Shown here piece after piece: positions 23,301 through 35,723 of a stretch of 64,000 bases of DNA. Position numbers and translations under genes: made by a program. This DNA comes from Odontesthes bonariensis. Lineage: Eukaryota; Chordata; Actinopteri; Atheriniformes; Atherinopsidae. Within the stretch, counting starts at the first letter, position 1. Each line of letters starts with the position of its first letter. Under the pieces are notes generated by a model, which worked only from the letters and a program-made list of their open reading frames with translations, was not told the DNA's origin and ran no database searches. Location: positions 5,771,036-5,835,035 of the forward strand of contig NC_134524.1 in NCBI RefSeq assembly GCF_027942865.1, read 5' to 3'.

Positions 23301-26300
23301 GTTTTCATCTGTTTCTCAGTCATGTAGAAAAGAGCATTTTGGTCCCAACAACAAAAAGAACATGAATGAAACAATGATTATATGACAGTAACTCCTACTG
23401 ATACCTCTGATGTTTGAGACTCTTCATGTTTTGTTCAGATTCAACACAAGAGTGGCAGAATCTTCTTCTCTCATTTATTACATCTGGATTTCCTTAATCT
23501 CTTCTTGTTCATCAGTTTTAGAATTGAAACACTTCAACACTTGAACTTTCTGCTCTTTGTGCTGCTGTTAAACATCATGAAAAAGCACTGAACAGGATGG
23601 AAATAAAAACTGTAGAAATAACTGATCAGTAAGGCAGTAAATACTGAGAAATGTTGCTCCAAAAAGCAAACAAACTACAGTTATTTAAATGTTTATGAAG
23701 ATTTATGAAATAGATACATAGATGAACAGTGTCCAATAACAGGAAATAGAATCAAAGCATATTTCTGTTGGTTTTCTGTGTGTGTTGGTCTTCTAACTGA
23801 ATATTTTTATGTGAGCAGTTTCCATTAAGGCCACAGTGATCCTGCAGCCCAGCTGGGCTCAGATATACAGCGGTGAGACCGTCACTGCCAGATGTGAGAT
23901 CCAGGGAGGTGGAGGAACTCAGTGGATGTATGAATGGAGACCAGCCAGGTTAAATAGACCTCCAACATCCAGTGAATACAGGATCAGCAGAGTTACTGAC
24001 AGTGGAGGACACAGCTGCCGGGGCAGAAGGGACCAGCTTTTTCTAACACAGTGGAGTGATGTCATCACTGTAACTGTATCAGGTAAGTTGGACATCTTTC
24101 ATCCACGTGAACACTGTGTATGTGTGAGATTCATCAAAAAAAGCAAGAAACACTTCTTCCTCTAATAGCATCGCTACCTTCATGGCATTAAAGTGAAACT
24201 GTTACGTTTTTACTTTGATGATAAAAGAAGTGAAAAGCAGCATTTTAACTGACTGTCTCTTATCCAAATGGAGAGATAATCCTAAAAAATGTCCTGTTCA
24301 TTATTTTATGAGGGACAGAAAGAGCACTGGAAAGCTTTACCCAAGTAAAAGTGCTTTTACTTCAAACATCAGGATAAACAGATGTTGCTGAAGCAAGACA
24401 ACACAGAGCTGCAGCTCATAAACCAGCATCCAAAGATCTGTAACCAGACAAGAGCTGCACAGCTTATCAAAGCACGCACATAAAAGCCTGTGAGCATCAT
24501 CAACACAGCTGCTGCTGCTGCCTCACACAAAGCTGAAATTCAGCATCTGCAGCTGACTTGGACATGATTGTGCAGGTTGGATGCAGAGTTTCTGTAAAGC
24601 AGCCGTCTCCACTTCTGAAGCAGCACAGCTGAAGCTTGATGAAGAAGCCGTCTCCTCTCTCTGACTGGAAGATGAATCAGTTCTTTAAATGCTGTCATTG
24701 ATTTTCTGCATGTTCAGCATCAGCTTCAGCTGAATGTCAGCCTGATTCAGATTCAGTCACGTCTGCATTTAGCTTTTCTTTTCCTTTACAGACAGAAATA
24801 TAATCGGCTTTGTTGCAGCAACAATAGTTATCATCATCTGTTTCTTCCCTCTCTGAGTTTGTTCTGTTTAAGGAAGATAACAGGAAACATTTCTCCACCC
24901 AACACTGATCCAGCTGCTGCCAGGAAGCTCAGTGATGAACTGATTTGTTCCAGAGAAGAGGAGACAGCTCACAGTGAACTGTAACATCTGATGGATATGA
25001 ACTGAGAGGACGAAATCATTTAAATTTATATTTGTGTTCAACTTCTTTTTCTTTCAGTTAGTGAAGAATAAATGAGAAATAATTTGTGGTTTCGTAGTGA
25101 GAAGGTTTGATATTTTTATCATTTCTATTGGATGGATGTGGTTAAATAAGTCTGTGAATGTTTAAAATGTGAATATTGTAACAAAGTGAATCAGGTGAAT
25201 CACTTGTTCTCTCTTTCCTCTGAACTCAACAGAAAGTAAACCCAGAGCCACACTGACAGCAGAGATAACAACCATACCAGCAGGGGGCAGTGTGACACTG
25301 ACCTGCTCTGTGGACCGCTCTGATGGATGGAGGTTTGACTGGTTCAGAGGTGGGTCAGCCTATTCTGCAGCTCAGCCCGGAACAAACAATGAAGTCATCA
25401 CAGTGTCACAGGGAGGTCTGTACCACTGCAGAGGAGGAAGAGGAGGAGGAGGAGGAGGAGAACCAGGTTTCTACTCAGAAGTCAGCAGTGATGTCACCAT
25501 TGAGGAAACTCGTGAGTTTATTCATTTGTTCTGAAATAAAAGAAGTTTTCATCTGTTTCTCAGTCATGTAGAAAAGAGCATTTTGGTCCCAACAACAAAA
25601 AGAACATGAATGAAACAATGATTATATGACAGTAACTCTTACTGATACCTCTTATGTTTGAGACTATTCATGTTTTGTTCAGATTCAACTCAAGAGTGGC
25701 AGAATCTTCTTCTCTCATTTATTACATCTGGATTTCCTTAATCTCTTCTTGTTCATCAGTTTTAGAATTGAAACACTTCAACACTTGAACTTTCTGCTCT
25801 TTGTGCTGCTGTTAAACATCATGAAAAAGCACTGAACAGGATGGAAATAAAAACTGTAGAAATAACTGATCAGTAAGTCAGTAAATACTGAGAAATGTTG
25901 CTCCAAAAAGCAAACAAACTACAGTTATTTAAATGTTTATGAAGATTTATGAAATAAATACATAGATGAACAGTGTCAAAAAAGGAAATAGAATCAAAGC
26001 ATATTTCTGTTGGTTTTCTGTGTGTGTTTGTCTTCTAACTGAATATTTTTATGTGAGCAGTTTCCATTAAGGCCACAGTGATCCTGCAGCCCAGCTGGGC
26101 TCAGATATACAGCGGTGAGACCGTCACTGCCAGATGTGAGATCCAGGGAGGTGGAGGAACTCAGTGGATGTATGAATGGAGACCAGCCAGGTTAAATAGA
26201 CCTCCAACATCCAGTGAATACAGGATCAGAGTTACTGACAGTGGAGGACACAGCTGCCGGGGCAGAAGGAACCAGCTTTTTCTAACACAGTGGAGTAATG

Positions 26301-28942
26301 TCATCACTGTAACTGTATCAGGTAAGTTAAAAATGTAAAAGTTACAGCTTTTTAATCCAGGGTTACAGACTTCTTTTCTATCTGTTCTGTCTCTCTCCAT
26401 CAGATAAACCCCGGCCTGTCCTCATTGTGTCTCCATCATGGCTGAGTCCTGGAGCCTCAGTAACTCTGAGCTGTCAGGTTGAACATCCGTCTGCAGGATG
26501 GAGGTTCTACTGGTATAAAGCTGTTCCTGATCCGTCTGAAAGGTCTTACAGCTATGAGCTGCTGCCTGATAGCAACAACGGGACTGAACATGGTTCCTAC
26601 ATCATTCATGGACAGACACACACAGCAGGATATGTGTGTAGAGCTGGGAGAGGAGACCCAGTGTATTACACTGATTACAGTCACCCAGAGATTGTCTGGT
26701 CTGCAGGTCAGTTTGTTTCTGAAAGTGATGCTTTCACTTTAATTCAGCTATTCTTTTATCAGAGACCTACACGATGTTTAAAACCAACACTCGTGTTGAT
26801 GATAGCTACATTCATTTTCCACCAATGGAAGAACAGCAGACATTAATAAGAAGAAAACCCTGATCAGGTGAAGCAGTGAAATACTGGAAATTCAAACGTT
26901 CACTTGTATGTCTGAAAGACGATCAGATTGAGTTTATCATTTAAAACACACTGAAGTTTTTTAAGGTGGAAATCACAGTTTGATCAGCTTGTTGAAATGT
27001 GTGCGCTGATGTTCAGATGAAGAACAAAATAAACCAAATGAATATCTGTAATGAAGCATTGGTTATGTTTCTCTCTGCTTTGGTGAAATCTCATCACATG
27101 TTTTTCAGATCTTCATCCAGCAGCGTCTCTCACAGTGAGTCCTGACAGAGTTCAACACTTCAGAGGTGATCCTGTGTCACTGAACTGTGAAGGAAAATCT
27201 GCTGAGTGGAGAGTGAGGAGGATTACAGAAACAGGATACCTGTCACACTGCTCTGAGTCAGTATGGGGGACAATGACTGGATCCTCATGTAACATAAAGC
27301 GTCTCTGGTCTGGTAATGCTGTGTTCTGGTGTGAGTCTGGATCAGGAGAGTTCAGCAACGCAGTCAACATAACTGTGCAGAGTATGTTATGATAAATGTT
27401 CTTTTTCTTTCACTTTGTCTTGTATTTAAGCATCACATCATTAACTGTACCTGAGCATGTCACATCCATACAACATGAACTTTCTTTTTCTCTTTTTCAA
27501 AGAGAACCTAATGTCCTCTGACTGTGTTACAGAGACTAATTCTGGAGTTATCCTGGTGAGCCCCGTCCATCCTGTAACTGAGGGAGGTTCTGTCAGTCTG
27601 AGCTGCAGACGCAGAGGACAAAATACACTTTCCAATGTGTTTTTCTATCACAATGACACACTTCTTCAAAGTGACAGCAGAGGGGAGCTGAACATCTCTG
27701 CAGTGTCACAGTCAGATGAAGGTTTCTACAAGTGTGAACACTCAGGGAACGTTTCATCACAGAGCTGGATCTCAGTTAAAGGTGAGTAGAGTTCAATTAT
27801 TTGATGCCTTTAAAACTATTTTCTGTTTGAGAATAACAAGCTAATCGTTACATTTCTGCTTTTGATTCAATCTTGAAGTCCATTTTCCAGGAATAATTGT
27901 CTGAAAGGCTTTATAAAAATAAGTTCAGTTCATTTTTTTACTTTTTTTTTTTTTACTGAAGCTGTATCCAGACCTGAAGGCTCTTCGTTTCCTGTGCTGA
28001 TGGTCGTTGGACCAATTATTGGACTCATATTCATCGTTCTCCTGCTCCTGCTGTGTCGCTGCAGACGATCCAAAGGTGAGAGCTTTTTCTTCTGGTATCA
28101 GATGTTTCATTCTTTCATTACTGAAGGACATCGATGCCTCATGAGGACATAAACTGGAACAGCAGTACAACAACGTACAACACAAAACCAGCTTTTTATT
28201 CTTTGTGAAAAAGGTTCTGCTACAGAGCAGACGGTCAACCAGGATGAGACCCAGCAGCAGGTTTACTCCTCTCTCCTCCATGGTCAGTCTTTCAGCTTCC
28301 TCTGAAACTCAGTTTCTAATCACACGATGACAGAATATCTTCATCCATAACATCCAGTTCTCCAGGATGACTTATTCTCTCTGCTGCAGCTTTAACACCG
28401 TCGAGTTAGATCAAACCAGGACATTAACACGCGATAAAGAAAGAAATGCTCTGAAGAAATCTTTAAGTTTAAATCAGTTTCACACACATGAGGCGGCTCG
28501 TTTAACTGTGTTGTGACTTTTTCTGACCTGCAGGAGATCTTTGTGTCTATGAAACAGTCAGAGGAGGTGAAGCCTCTGCAGATGGTACAGTTTAAACTTT
28601 GACTATAACACTCAGCTGCTGGAAGTTTCACTTCTAAAATAATTGTGATCAAAGTTAAAGTCAATGATGACGTTATTGTTTCAGGTCAGCAGGAAGGTGA
28701 TTACGATAATGTTCCATCTGTGATCAGCCCAACGATCAGAGCGGGAGGAGTGAGTACACAATCTATGAAAAGTGATCATTCTCATCAATAACCTGCACAG
28801 ATAAAACAGAGGGCGTGTGCTTCTCCATATTTCCACATGTGCATGTTAACAGGAGAACATGATGGTCAGGAGGATAGAAGAGGACGGCTCTGACTACTAT
28901 AATGTGAATCCAGATTCAACCGCAGCTATGAAACCTCAGTGA
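20334..28942 (+). CDS. FCRL-like receptor gene B: nine Ig domains, membrane segment, tyrosine-rich tail
   Basis: Sixteen exons give a 963-residue frame: 20334-20370, 20713-20745, 21543-21809 (D1), 22381-22638 (D2), 22989-23267 (D3), 23819-24082 (D4), 25233-25511 (D5), 26061-26321 (D6), 26404-26706 (D7), 27109-27381 (D8), 27533-27781 (D9), 27962-28075 (membrane), 28214-28282, 28534-28584, 28685-28749 and 28853-28942. All have GT/AG ends and compatible phases. The signal peptide (MGHTLLWVLGFF, then LLRTPIDGYAE) is split over a 37-nt and a 33-nt exon, as in Fc receptor/FCRL genes. D1/D3/D5 and D2/D4/D6 form three copies of a two-domain cassette. The tail has YSSL-x7-YETV, which is ITAM-like, then YDNV and YYNV. 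A cell-surface leukocyte receptor is likely; the ligand is unknown. Confidence 0.85.
20931..21105 (+). mobile_element. tRNA-like SINE fragment in intron 2 of gene B
   Basis: The stretch GTGGTGGTTAGCACCGTCGC followed by GTGTGAACCCC looks like the A and B boxes of a tRNA-derived SINE head. It is followed by GGTACTCTGGCTTCCTCCC and CCAAAAACATGCATGTT, a block common across fish genomes. It is 3'-truncated. The same insertion is in genes C and D. Confidence 0.7.
24338..25232 (+). repeat. Copied intron of the two-Ig cassette (gene B)
   Basis: Nearly identical to window positions 1-895 in gene A and absent between D4 and the next Ig exon of gene C. It marks the extra D5-D6 cassette present in B (and inferred in A) but not in C. 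Confidence 0.75.
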
Positions 28943-29761
28943 GAACTATTTATCTGCTGTTAAATACGCTGGGGGACCCACCATCACCCAAAAAACTGTG
29001 TTTGTGTCACCTTCATCATTTCCACCTATAACCACATTATCAGACGCTTTAAATTCAATTTAAATGATTTTATTTGTTTCTCTTTATATTCTTTTATGTA
29101 TTTTAATGCTTCTTCCACTTCCTGCTGCAATGCTTTTATTTTATGTAAAGCACTTTGAATAGTTTGTACATGAAATGTGCTATATAAGTAAATTTGATTT
29201 GATTTGATTTGACACTGGGTACAATAAAGGATATTTTGATGGGAACTAAAGAAGCATTTAGTTGATGCTCTCCTTCGAAGAAAACGCTCAGGACGTTTCA
29301 TTTGTTTAAATCTTTTTAAATTATAGTTATATTGTTCATCTGTTTCCTTCAGAGAATTCTCTGTTTTATGTGCACTTAGATTCAATTTATATGAGCTAAA
29401 AATGTGCATTTGTTTGAAGTCCTCGTTTTTTTTCACGACATTAATATAAATAATTTCCCAGATTAGACTTTGTGAAGCAATTTCAATATCAGAAATGAGT
29501 TTGATCCCACAAATGTTTGCTGATGAGTCAGGATGTCAGATAGACCCTGACACATAACTGTGTCTGTGTTCCAGCTGTTTGTTGTGATTTAGTGTCAGGT
29601 CCATGAGAGGAAATCATCAGCCGAAGAAGAGCAGCACAGATGATGAACTGCACTCGTGCTTTAGCAGCAGAGCTCCTTAAATTCAGCCGCCACTTCATCA
29701 GGTGCATCTGTTAAATCTGACCACATCTGCAGAGACTTGTTCCTTTAACTCTTATGTTTAA
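28943..29761 (+). other. 3' flank of gene B with an L2 tail
   Basis: This is the counterpart of 4719-5540 after gene A. The L2-type 3' tail is at 29049-29211. No gene was seen. The poly(A) candidate AATAAA lies beyond the TTAA MITE, near 30553. Confidence 0.5.
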
Positions 29762-30298
29762 AGGCGGGGTAGGGGATCTTTTTCTGGAACATTTTTTTAC
29801 ATATTGCTTGAAATACTCTTCACACCCTCATTGCAACCAATTAATTAAAAGTTTTGACACAAATATGAAAAGTTTTAGTGGCCTCTAGAACGTACAATCT
29901 AGGAAAAACAGTATCCAATCATTGTGAACGGTCCGTTCACAATGATTGGATACTGATGCCGTCTATCAAACTGCAATCTGCTCCTCCCTCCCCCTCCTTC
30001 CCCCTGTGCGCGTACCCTGCTCCGTGAACGAAGTTTGGCAGGAAGCTAAACAAGAGCCAGCTTGGCTAGCACCTAGCATTATTAAACGTATAGTTAGCAT
30101 ATACTAAATACTAAATACGGCAACGATCGATGCTTGCTGTCAGAACAGCGCTCATGCACTTTCGTGCTCGTGCGCGTTCATGTACTCTAGAGGCGTGCCT
30201 TCGGGGGGAAAGTGAAGAAAAGGGTTGGGACTTTTGACCTGTGTATTTTCAAAATGCAGCTTCGCTGGACTCAAAATCCAGGATCTCCTACCCTACCT
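29762..30298. mobile_element. TTAA-flanked MITE, unit 2 only
   Basis: The element starts AGGCGGGGTAGGGGATC and ends GATCTCCTACCCTACCT, imperfect inverted repeats. It is flanked by TTAA at 29758-29761 and 30299-30302, where units 1 and 3 have the uninterrupted site. TTAA duplication fits piggyBac-type mobilisation. No transposase is present. It contains a perfect 43-nt palindrome at 29911-29953. Confidence 0.8.
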
Positions 30299-30865
30299 TT
30301 AAGTTAAATAGAATTAATAGTATTGAGATGACATTATATCTTTGTGTTAATGAATGTGTGTCTTTTGTGATTATTTAGCTTCTTCGGTCAGACTGTGATT
30401 GGATCACATTTTTCAGACCTGGCAGTGTCGGAGTCTTTAGAAAGTTCATTGGTTTAATTGTCCTATTTTTTAAATGGCTGCACCTGTAAATGTGTTTCTT
30501 GTTCTTTAATCTCCCACCTTGATGTGAACTTTTTTTCACTTCTTTTGGAAGAAAATAAAGCTCTTATTTCTTTGAACTGTGGTCAGTCTCTATTTTATCT
30601 TGCAGGACACAAGCTGGGTTGTAATAGTGACATATTAGACATTCTGAAATCCATACTGAGCTGCCAGAGTGTCTGCATGCATGGTGCTGGGTGTCATTTC
30701 AAAACTCATCCAGATATAGTTTGGATCTGTTGTTTAACGTGCCACAATGCTGCTTTAAGTCACTCAGGTAGTCAGAGCAGTACACAACTGTGCAATCAGC
30801 TTATTTATTCAACTGTATGACCGCAAAAAACTGGAGGAGTTATATTCTGAAGTTTTACCTATAAG

Positions 30866-31351
30866 TAGGGATACACCGATATTTGGATCGGATATCGGTA
30901 CCGGTATCGAAGAAAATTTCAGATCGGGTATCAGGGACGATGGGCTGATCCATATCGGCTGATTTAATTATTTTTCCCCCCTTGTCCTGTCCAGCATTGG
31001 CATTCATCCAACGGCCTTCTGCCCCCTCTAGTGGTTGAAAAACTTGTTAAGTTGGGACTACTACTACTTTTTTTTTTGTTTGTTTTTACTAGAGAAGCTA
31101 TTGTTTTGTTCAGATGCTTTTGTAAAGGATGTTTAATTCCCATCTGCACTAAACTATATAAAGAGCTGATTGCTATTTATTTTGAAAGTCCACCAACCAA
31201 ACTAGTGAAGCTGTTGTTTTTTACTCAATTTCAGCTCCTTTCTCATTTAGTATTTTGTTTTGCATTGGATTTTGAATCCCTAATTGCCCCGACTGAACCA
31301 GTTACACTTGTTATATTTTTATGGTTAAGATTGCGGATCGGTGCATCCCTA
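30866..31351. mobile_element. hAT-type MITE, unit 2 copy
   Basis: It is the same element as at 12125-12610, with the same CCTATAAG target duplication (30858-30865 and 31352-31359). It was therefore inherited through the unit duplication and not inserted anew. Confidence 0.9.
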
Positions 31352-31405
31352 CCTATAAGTCTTGTTTGGTTTTGCTCCGTCTGACCTTTTGGTTTAATTA
31401 CTTAA

Positions 31406-32322
31406 AGGGGAACTCCGGGGCATTTGAAGCGTGTTTCCATTGCTAGAGGTTGTCAAATACTGATAGTAGGACACAGAGGTCCAGATCTGCGCTCCCTGTG
31501 TGAAGATCGCTCTGTCCGCACAGCATGTCATGCAAGGCTAAAACGTGGTGGCTAAGGGGCAAGCGCTAACCCTTCCACGTAAAACAACAACTTGCACACT
31601 GCAGAAACGTCACACCACTTTATAAACCATCCGACAATAAAGTCACAAGCCTTACCATCAAAACCATATGCATGGTTCTCACATTACTGGCATGGGGACG
31701 TTACAAAACAACTTTATAAACAGCATGTAACTCACCGGCTGGTTGTAGGCTCGCGCATGTGAAAGCCCAAAAGAGTCGATGGACGATAATCCCATATACA
31801 AAACAATTATTTTCTCTAGAAAAACTGCGTTCAAGTATTTAAAACATTACAAGAATATTACTGGGCATGTATTGTTGTAATGTTTTAAATACTTGAACGC
31901 AGTTTTTCTAGAGAAGATAATTGTTTTGTATATGGGATTATTCTCCATCGACTCTTCTGGGCTTTCTCATGCGCGAGCCTACAACCAGCCGGTGAGTTCC
32001 ATGCTGTTTATAAAGTTGTTTTGTAACGTCCCCATGCCAGTAATGTGAGAACCATGCATATGGTTTTGATGGTAAGGCTTGTGACTTTATTGTCGGATGG
32101 GTTATAAAGTGGTGTGACGTTTCTGCAGTGTGCAAGTTGTTGTTTTACGTGGAAGGGTTAGCGCTTGCCCCTAGCCACCACGTATTAGCCTCGCATGACA
32201 TGCTGTGCGGACAGAGCAATCTCCACACAGGGAGCGCAGATCTGGACCTCTCTGTGTCCTAGTATCAGTATTTGACAACCTCTAGCAATGGAAACACGCT
32301 TCAAATGCCCCGGAGTTCCGCT
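31406..32322. mobile_element. 917-bp fold-back element, unit 2 only
   Basis: The left half reads AGGGGAACTCCGGGGCATTT and the right half returns as its near-perfect reverse complement out to 32322, with arms of roughly 400 bp around a short centre near 31850. TTAA lies at both edges (31402-31405, 32323-32326). Units 1 and 3 have the empty site TTAAAGGGGTGACTG. No coding capacity was seen. Confidence 0.85.
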
Positions 32323-32427
32323 TTAAAGGGGTGACTGTGACATAATCTTATTTAACTTATCACCACAAACTCTTCACCTGACTATTCAGGCATAGTTTTG
32401 ATTTGTATGAGCTTTTTTTTTTAAATA

Positions 32428-33375
32428 CAGTGGAAACCGCTTATAGTGATCACGTTGGTCCAGAGCCAATTTGAACACTATAAGCGGTTGATTACTAAAA
32501 CCGAAGTTGTATTACAGTACAGGTATTTCACTTATTTTTTATGGAGAATATCATCTAAATGCCATTTGTATCGTTTTTCAATGAGAAAAACTAAATAAAA
32601 CGGATAGCTTCAGCATTTACTGAATTTTATTATAATGCAAATTTAATTACAGTACTGCGCAGTGCGCAGACATAACTAGGCTAACTAGGCTGACTAGGCA
32701 TAACTAGGCTAACTCAAATACAGTACGTTACTTATTCTCTGCTGTGCCGCCGGTGCATTTTTTTTCTTACAAGTCAGAAAATAAAGTTTGAATTCAATCC
32801 GCCTTTCAGCACCCCTGCTCGGATCTATGCTCCTCCGTGCCAGTGTTCTGTCGATTTGTGCTACTTGGCGTGAAAACGAAACTTAGAAAATCGGCTCGGG
32901 GCATGCGCAAAACCACAAAGTAGCAATTCTCGACAAGTAGGAGAAATCGAATGAACACCGGCCTCCCATCTTACAAGAACCAGCCTGGAGCTTCCAGCGG
33001 TCACACGCGCATTCAATCCGCTCTCCAGCACCCATCCTCGGACACATGCTCCTCCATGACTTCCTTTTTCCAGCCATGATTCGCGCGCTTGCTGCCCGGT
33101 GTCAGCTCGTTACGTTGGCTAGCGAGGCAGAAGCAGACGTCCAGAAAGGAATCAAGGAAGTAAAAAATAAAATAGCTACACGTAGTTTTAAAATTATTTT
33201 TGCACATGTTTACATTCATAAAATGGCCAAAAATGAACATTATAAGCGGATTTCTTGATCACTATAAACGAATTATTTAAACAGCATTTGTATAGAAATG
33301 ATTCCGTCCCAAGCCTTTTGATCCATATAAGCGGTTGATTACTATATCCGTGACCACTATAAGCGGTTTCCACTG
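32428..33375. mobile_element. Tigger/pogo-like DNA element, unit 2 only
   Basis: The ends are inverted repeats of CAGTGGAAACCGCTTATAGTG and similar bases continuing to CACG. The site is a duplicated TA. Such ends are typical of Tigger/pogo members of Tc1-mariner. Extra copies of the ATAAGCGGTTGATTACT word lie inside both ends. No intact transposase is present. The empty site is seen in units 1 and 3. Confidence 0.8.
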
Positions 33376-34249
33376 TATATCATTAAACTGTACACATGGC
33401 TGCTCAGCTGATCAGTTGTATTAAATGTTTTACTTCTGTGTCGAAACTCTTTGCTTATTTACAGATGAGATTTTTGGACCAAGCAAAAGAGGGCTGTTAA
33501 ATCAAGTGATGGAGGCTCCTCCTACATTTCATCTGTACAGACTGATGTGATGAAGCATCAGATCCCGTCTGCGCTGCTGTTCTCAGTCCACCTGGGGGCA
33601 GCATACATTCACAGAGAAGCACACTGACATTATGTGACCGTTACACAAACATCACATTCTTCTGCAAGAGCATCAAAAAGGAAAAACCTCAGTCCATCTA
33701 AAAGTTGCTCGAGAATAATATTTACAAGATAATCGTTACATTTCATAAATTATGAGGCTAAACTAAAACTCATCCTTTCAAAGATAAATCTGAGACTGAC
33801 TGTTATGACCCTGCTCTGCGAGGGTTAGAGGGAAGTTACATAAAAGATGTCCAGGTGGAAAGTTGGAATTTAAAGGTTCATCAAGGGAACAAGGGGAACT
33901 CAAATCAATAAATAATCAAAACATAAAAGAATCTTCGTGACTCCAAACTGCACACCAAACCATGGCTGCCTGTTGAACGACTCTCTGCAGGATCCTTTCA
34001 TAGAAGGAGGTGCGCCATCAGAAGGGTAAAAAGAGCCAATCCTGAGTGGGTGATGACACATTCGACTTTGCATAAAGGAGGGAGGTTGAGTCACTTCTCC
34101 AGAGGCCTATAGGGCTGAAACACTGATTTTAGAATCATCTGAACAACTGGGTTAATCTTAATATTTAAAAGTTTGATTCAATGTTCATGTAAAATCTATA
34201 AAAATACAGTCCAGATAAAGACAGACGAGAGAGATACTGAATGAAGCAC
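33376..34249. other. Duplicated spacer without a recognised gene
   Basis: Counterpart of 12770-13640 and of 49700-50530. Nothing beyond short unsupported frames is visible. Confidence 0.4.
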
Positions 34250-35320
34250 GACTATCAGAGCAGTGCACAGAAGATATGCAGAAGATAAGGCCATGACTTG
34301 TGGAGTCCCCCAGGGGTCAATTCTTGGACCTCTTCTTTTTAACTTGTATATGCTCCCTTTGGGTCAGATATTGCAGAACTTTAACATCAATTATCACAGT
34401 TATGCAGACGATACACAACTTTATGTGTCTCTGTCACTGGACGACTGCAGCCCAGCAGACGTACTGTGTCAGTGTCTGGAGGAAGTAAACACCTGGATGA
34501 GAGAGATATCTTAAATATCTCGAGACTCGGGACCTTACAATCACTGACTGAGTTGGAAACCTCGGAGTGTTGATAGACTCAGATCTGACTTTCAGCAGCC
34601 ACATCAAAGCTGTCACCAAGGCAGCTTTTTACCACCTCAGAAACATCAACAGAATTAAAGGTTTCCTCCCCCAAAAAGAACAGGAGAAACTCATCCATGC
34701 ATTCATCTCCAGCAGACTCCATTACTGTAACGCTCTTTTAACTGGACTTCCCAAAAAGAGCATTAAACATCTGCAGCTCATCCAGAACGCTGCTGCTGGA
34801 GTTTTAACCCGGACTAAGAGATCTGAACACATCACAGCAGCTTTAAAATCTTTACTCTGGCTTCCAGTCAGTCACAGAATAGATTTTAAAAGCCTGCTGA
34901 TGGTTTACAATCTGTGATATGTTCAGAGAATATAAACCCAGCAGAGCTCTTAGATCCAAGGACTCAGCCAGACTAAACATGGAGAAGCAGCATTTAGCTG
35001 TTATGCTGCAAACAAGTGGAACAAACTGCCAGTGGAGATTAAACTTTCACCAAATGGAGACATTTTTAAATCCAGGTTAAAAACATTTCTTTTCTCATGT
35101 GTCTATGCATGAAATCTGCACGATATATTTGAACTTATCTGGACTGTTGCTGGTTTTTAAATTCATTTAAATAATTTTATTTGTTTCTCTTTATATTATT
35201 TTATGTATTTTTAATGCTTCTTCCACTCCCTGCTGCAACGCTTTTATTTTAAGTAAAGCACTTTGAATTGTTTTGTAAATGAAATGTGCTATATAAATAA
35301 ATTTGATTTGATTTGATTTT
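34250..35320 (+). mobile_element. L2-like LINE fragment, unit 2 copy
   Basis: Same fragment as at 13640-14707, with the YADDTQLY reverse-transcriptase motif near 34405, the thumb region at 34567-34917 and the ATATAAATAAATTTGATTTG tail. It shares the same internal deletion, so it was copied with the unit. Confidence 0.8.
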
Positions 35321-35338
35321 GACCATAATGGTTCAGTT

Positions 35339-35516
35339 AGAGCAGGGGTGTCAAACTGATCCGTGAAAGGGCCGGTGTGGCTGCAGGTTTTTGTTCCAGG
35401 TTCTAAAGTTTGTTCTTAACCAGGTTTTTGGTTAAGAACTTCAGTTGATTGACTGAAACAAGTCAGCTGTGCTGCTGCAGGGTTGGAACAAAAACCTGCA
35501 GCCACACCTGAGTTAG
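35339..35516. repeat. Fold-back repeat (unit 2)
   Basis: Inverted 25-bp arms lie at 35374-35398 and 35484-35508, with the same nested GTTCTTAACC inverted repeat as in unit 1. Confidence 0.75.
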
Positions 35517-35723
35517 AGTAGAGAAGCTGTCATCTTAGAGCCTGGGCCCCATTTTATATCATTTATATCTTTTAGCATCCAAGTAAGAACAAAGAGACAA
35601 CCAACCACAAAGCAGCTGCAATGTAATCAAAGGAGCAACTCTACACCTCACAGAAAAGAATCCTTGCTTTTACCTCCTTGTTATTGCGCCTGACAGGAAC
35701 ATAAATGACGAGTGCGTCTCCAC

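Noticed and set aside
32883..33077. Minus-strand frame beginning MAGKRKSW in the Tigger-like element as a transposase
   Set aside because: Only the first few residues look transposase-like. No DDE or DNA-binding domain follows, so the element is treated as non-autonomous.
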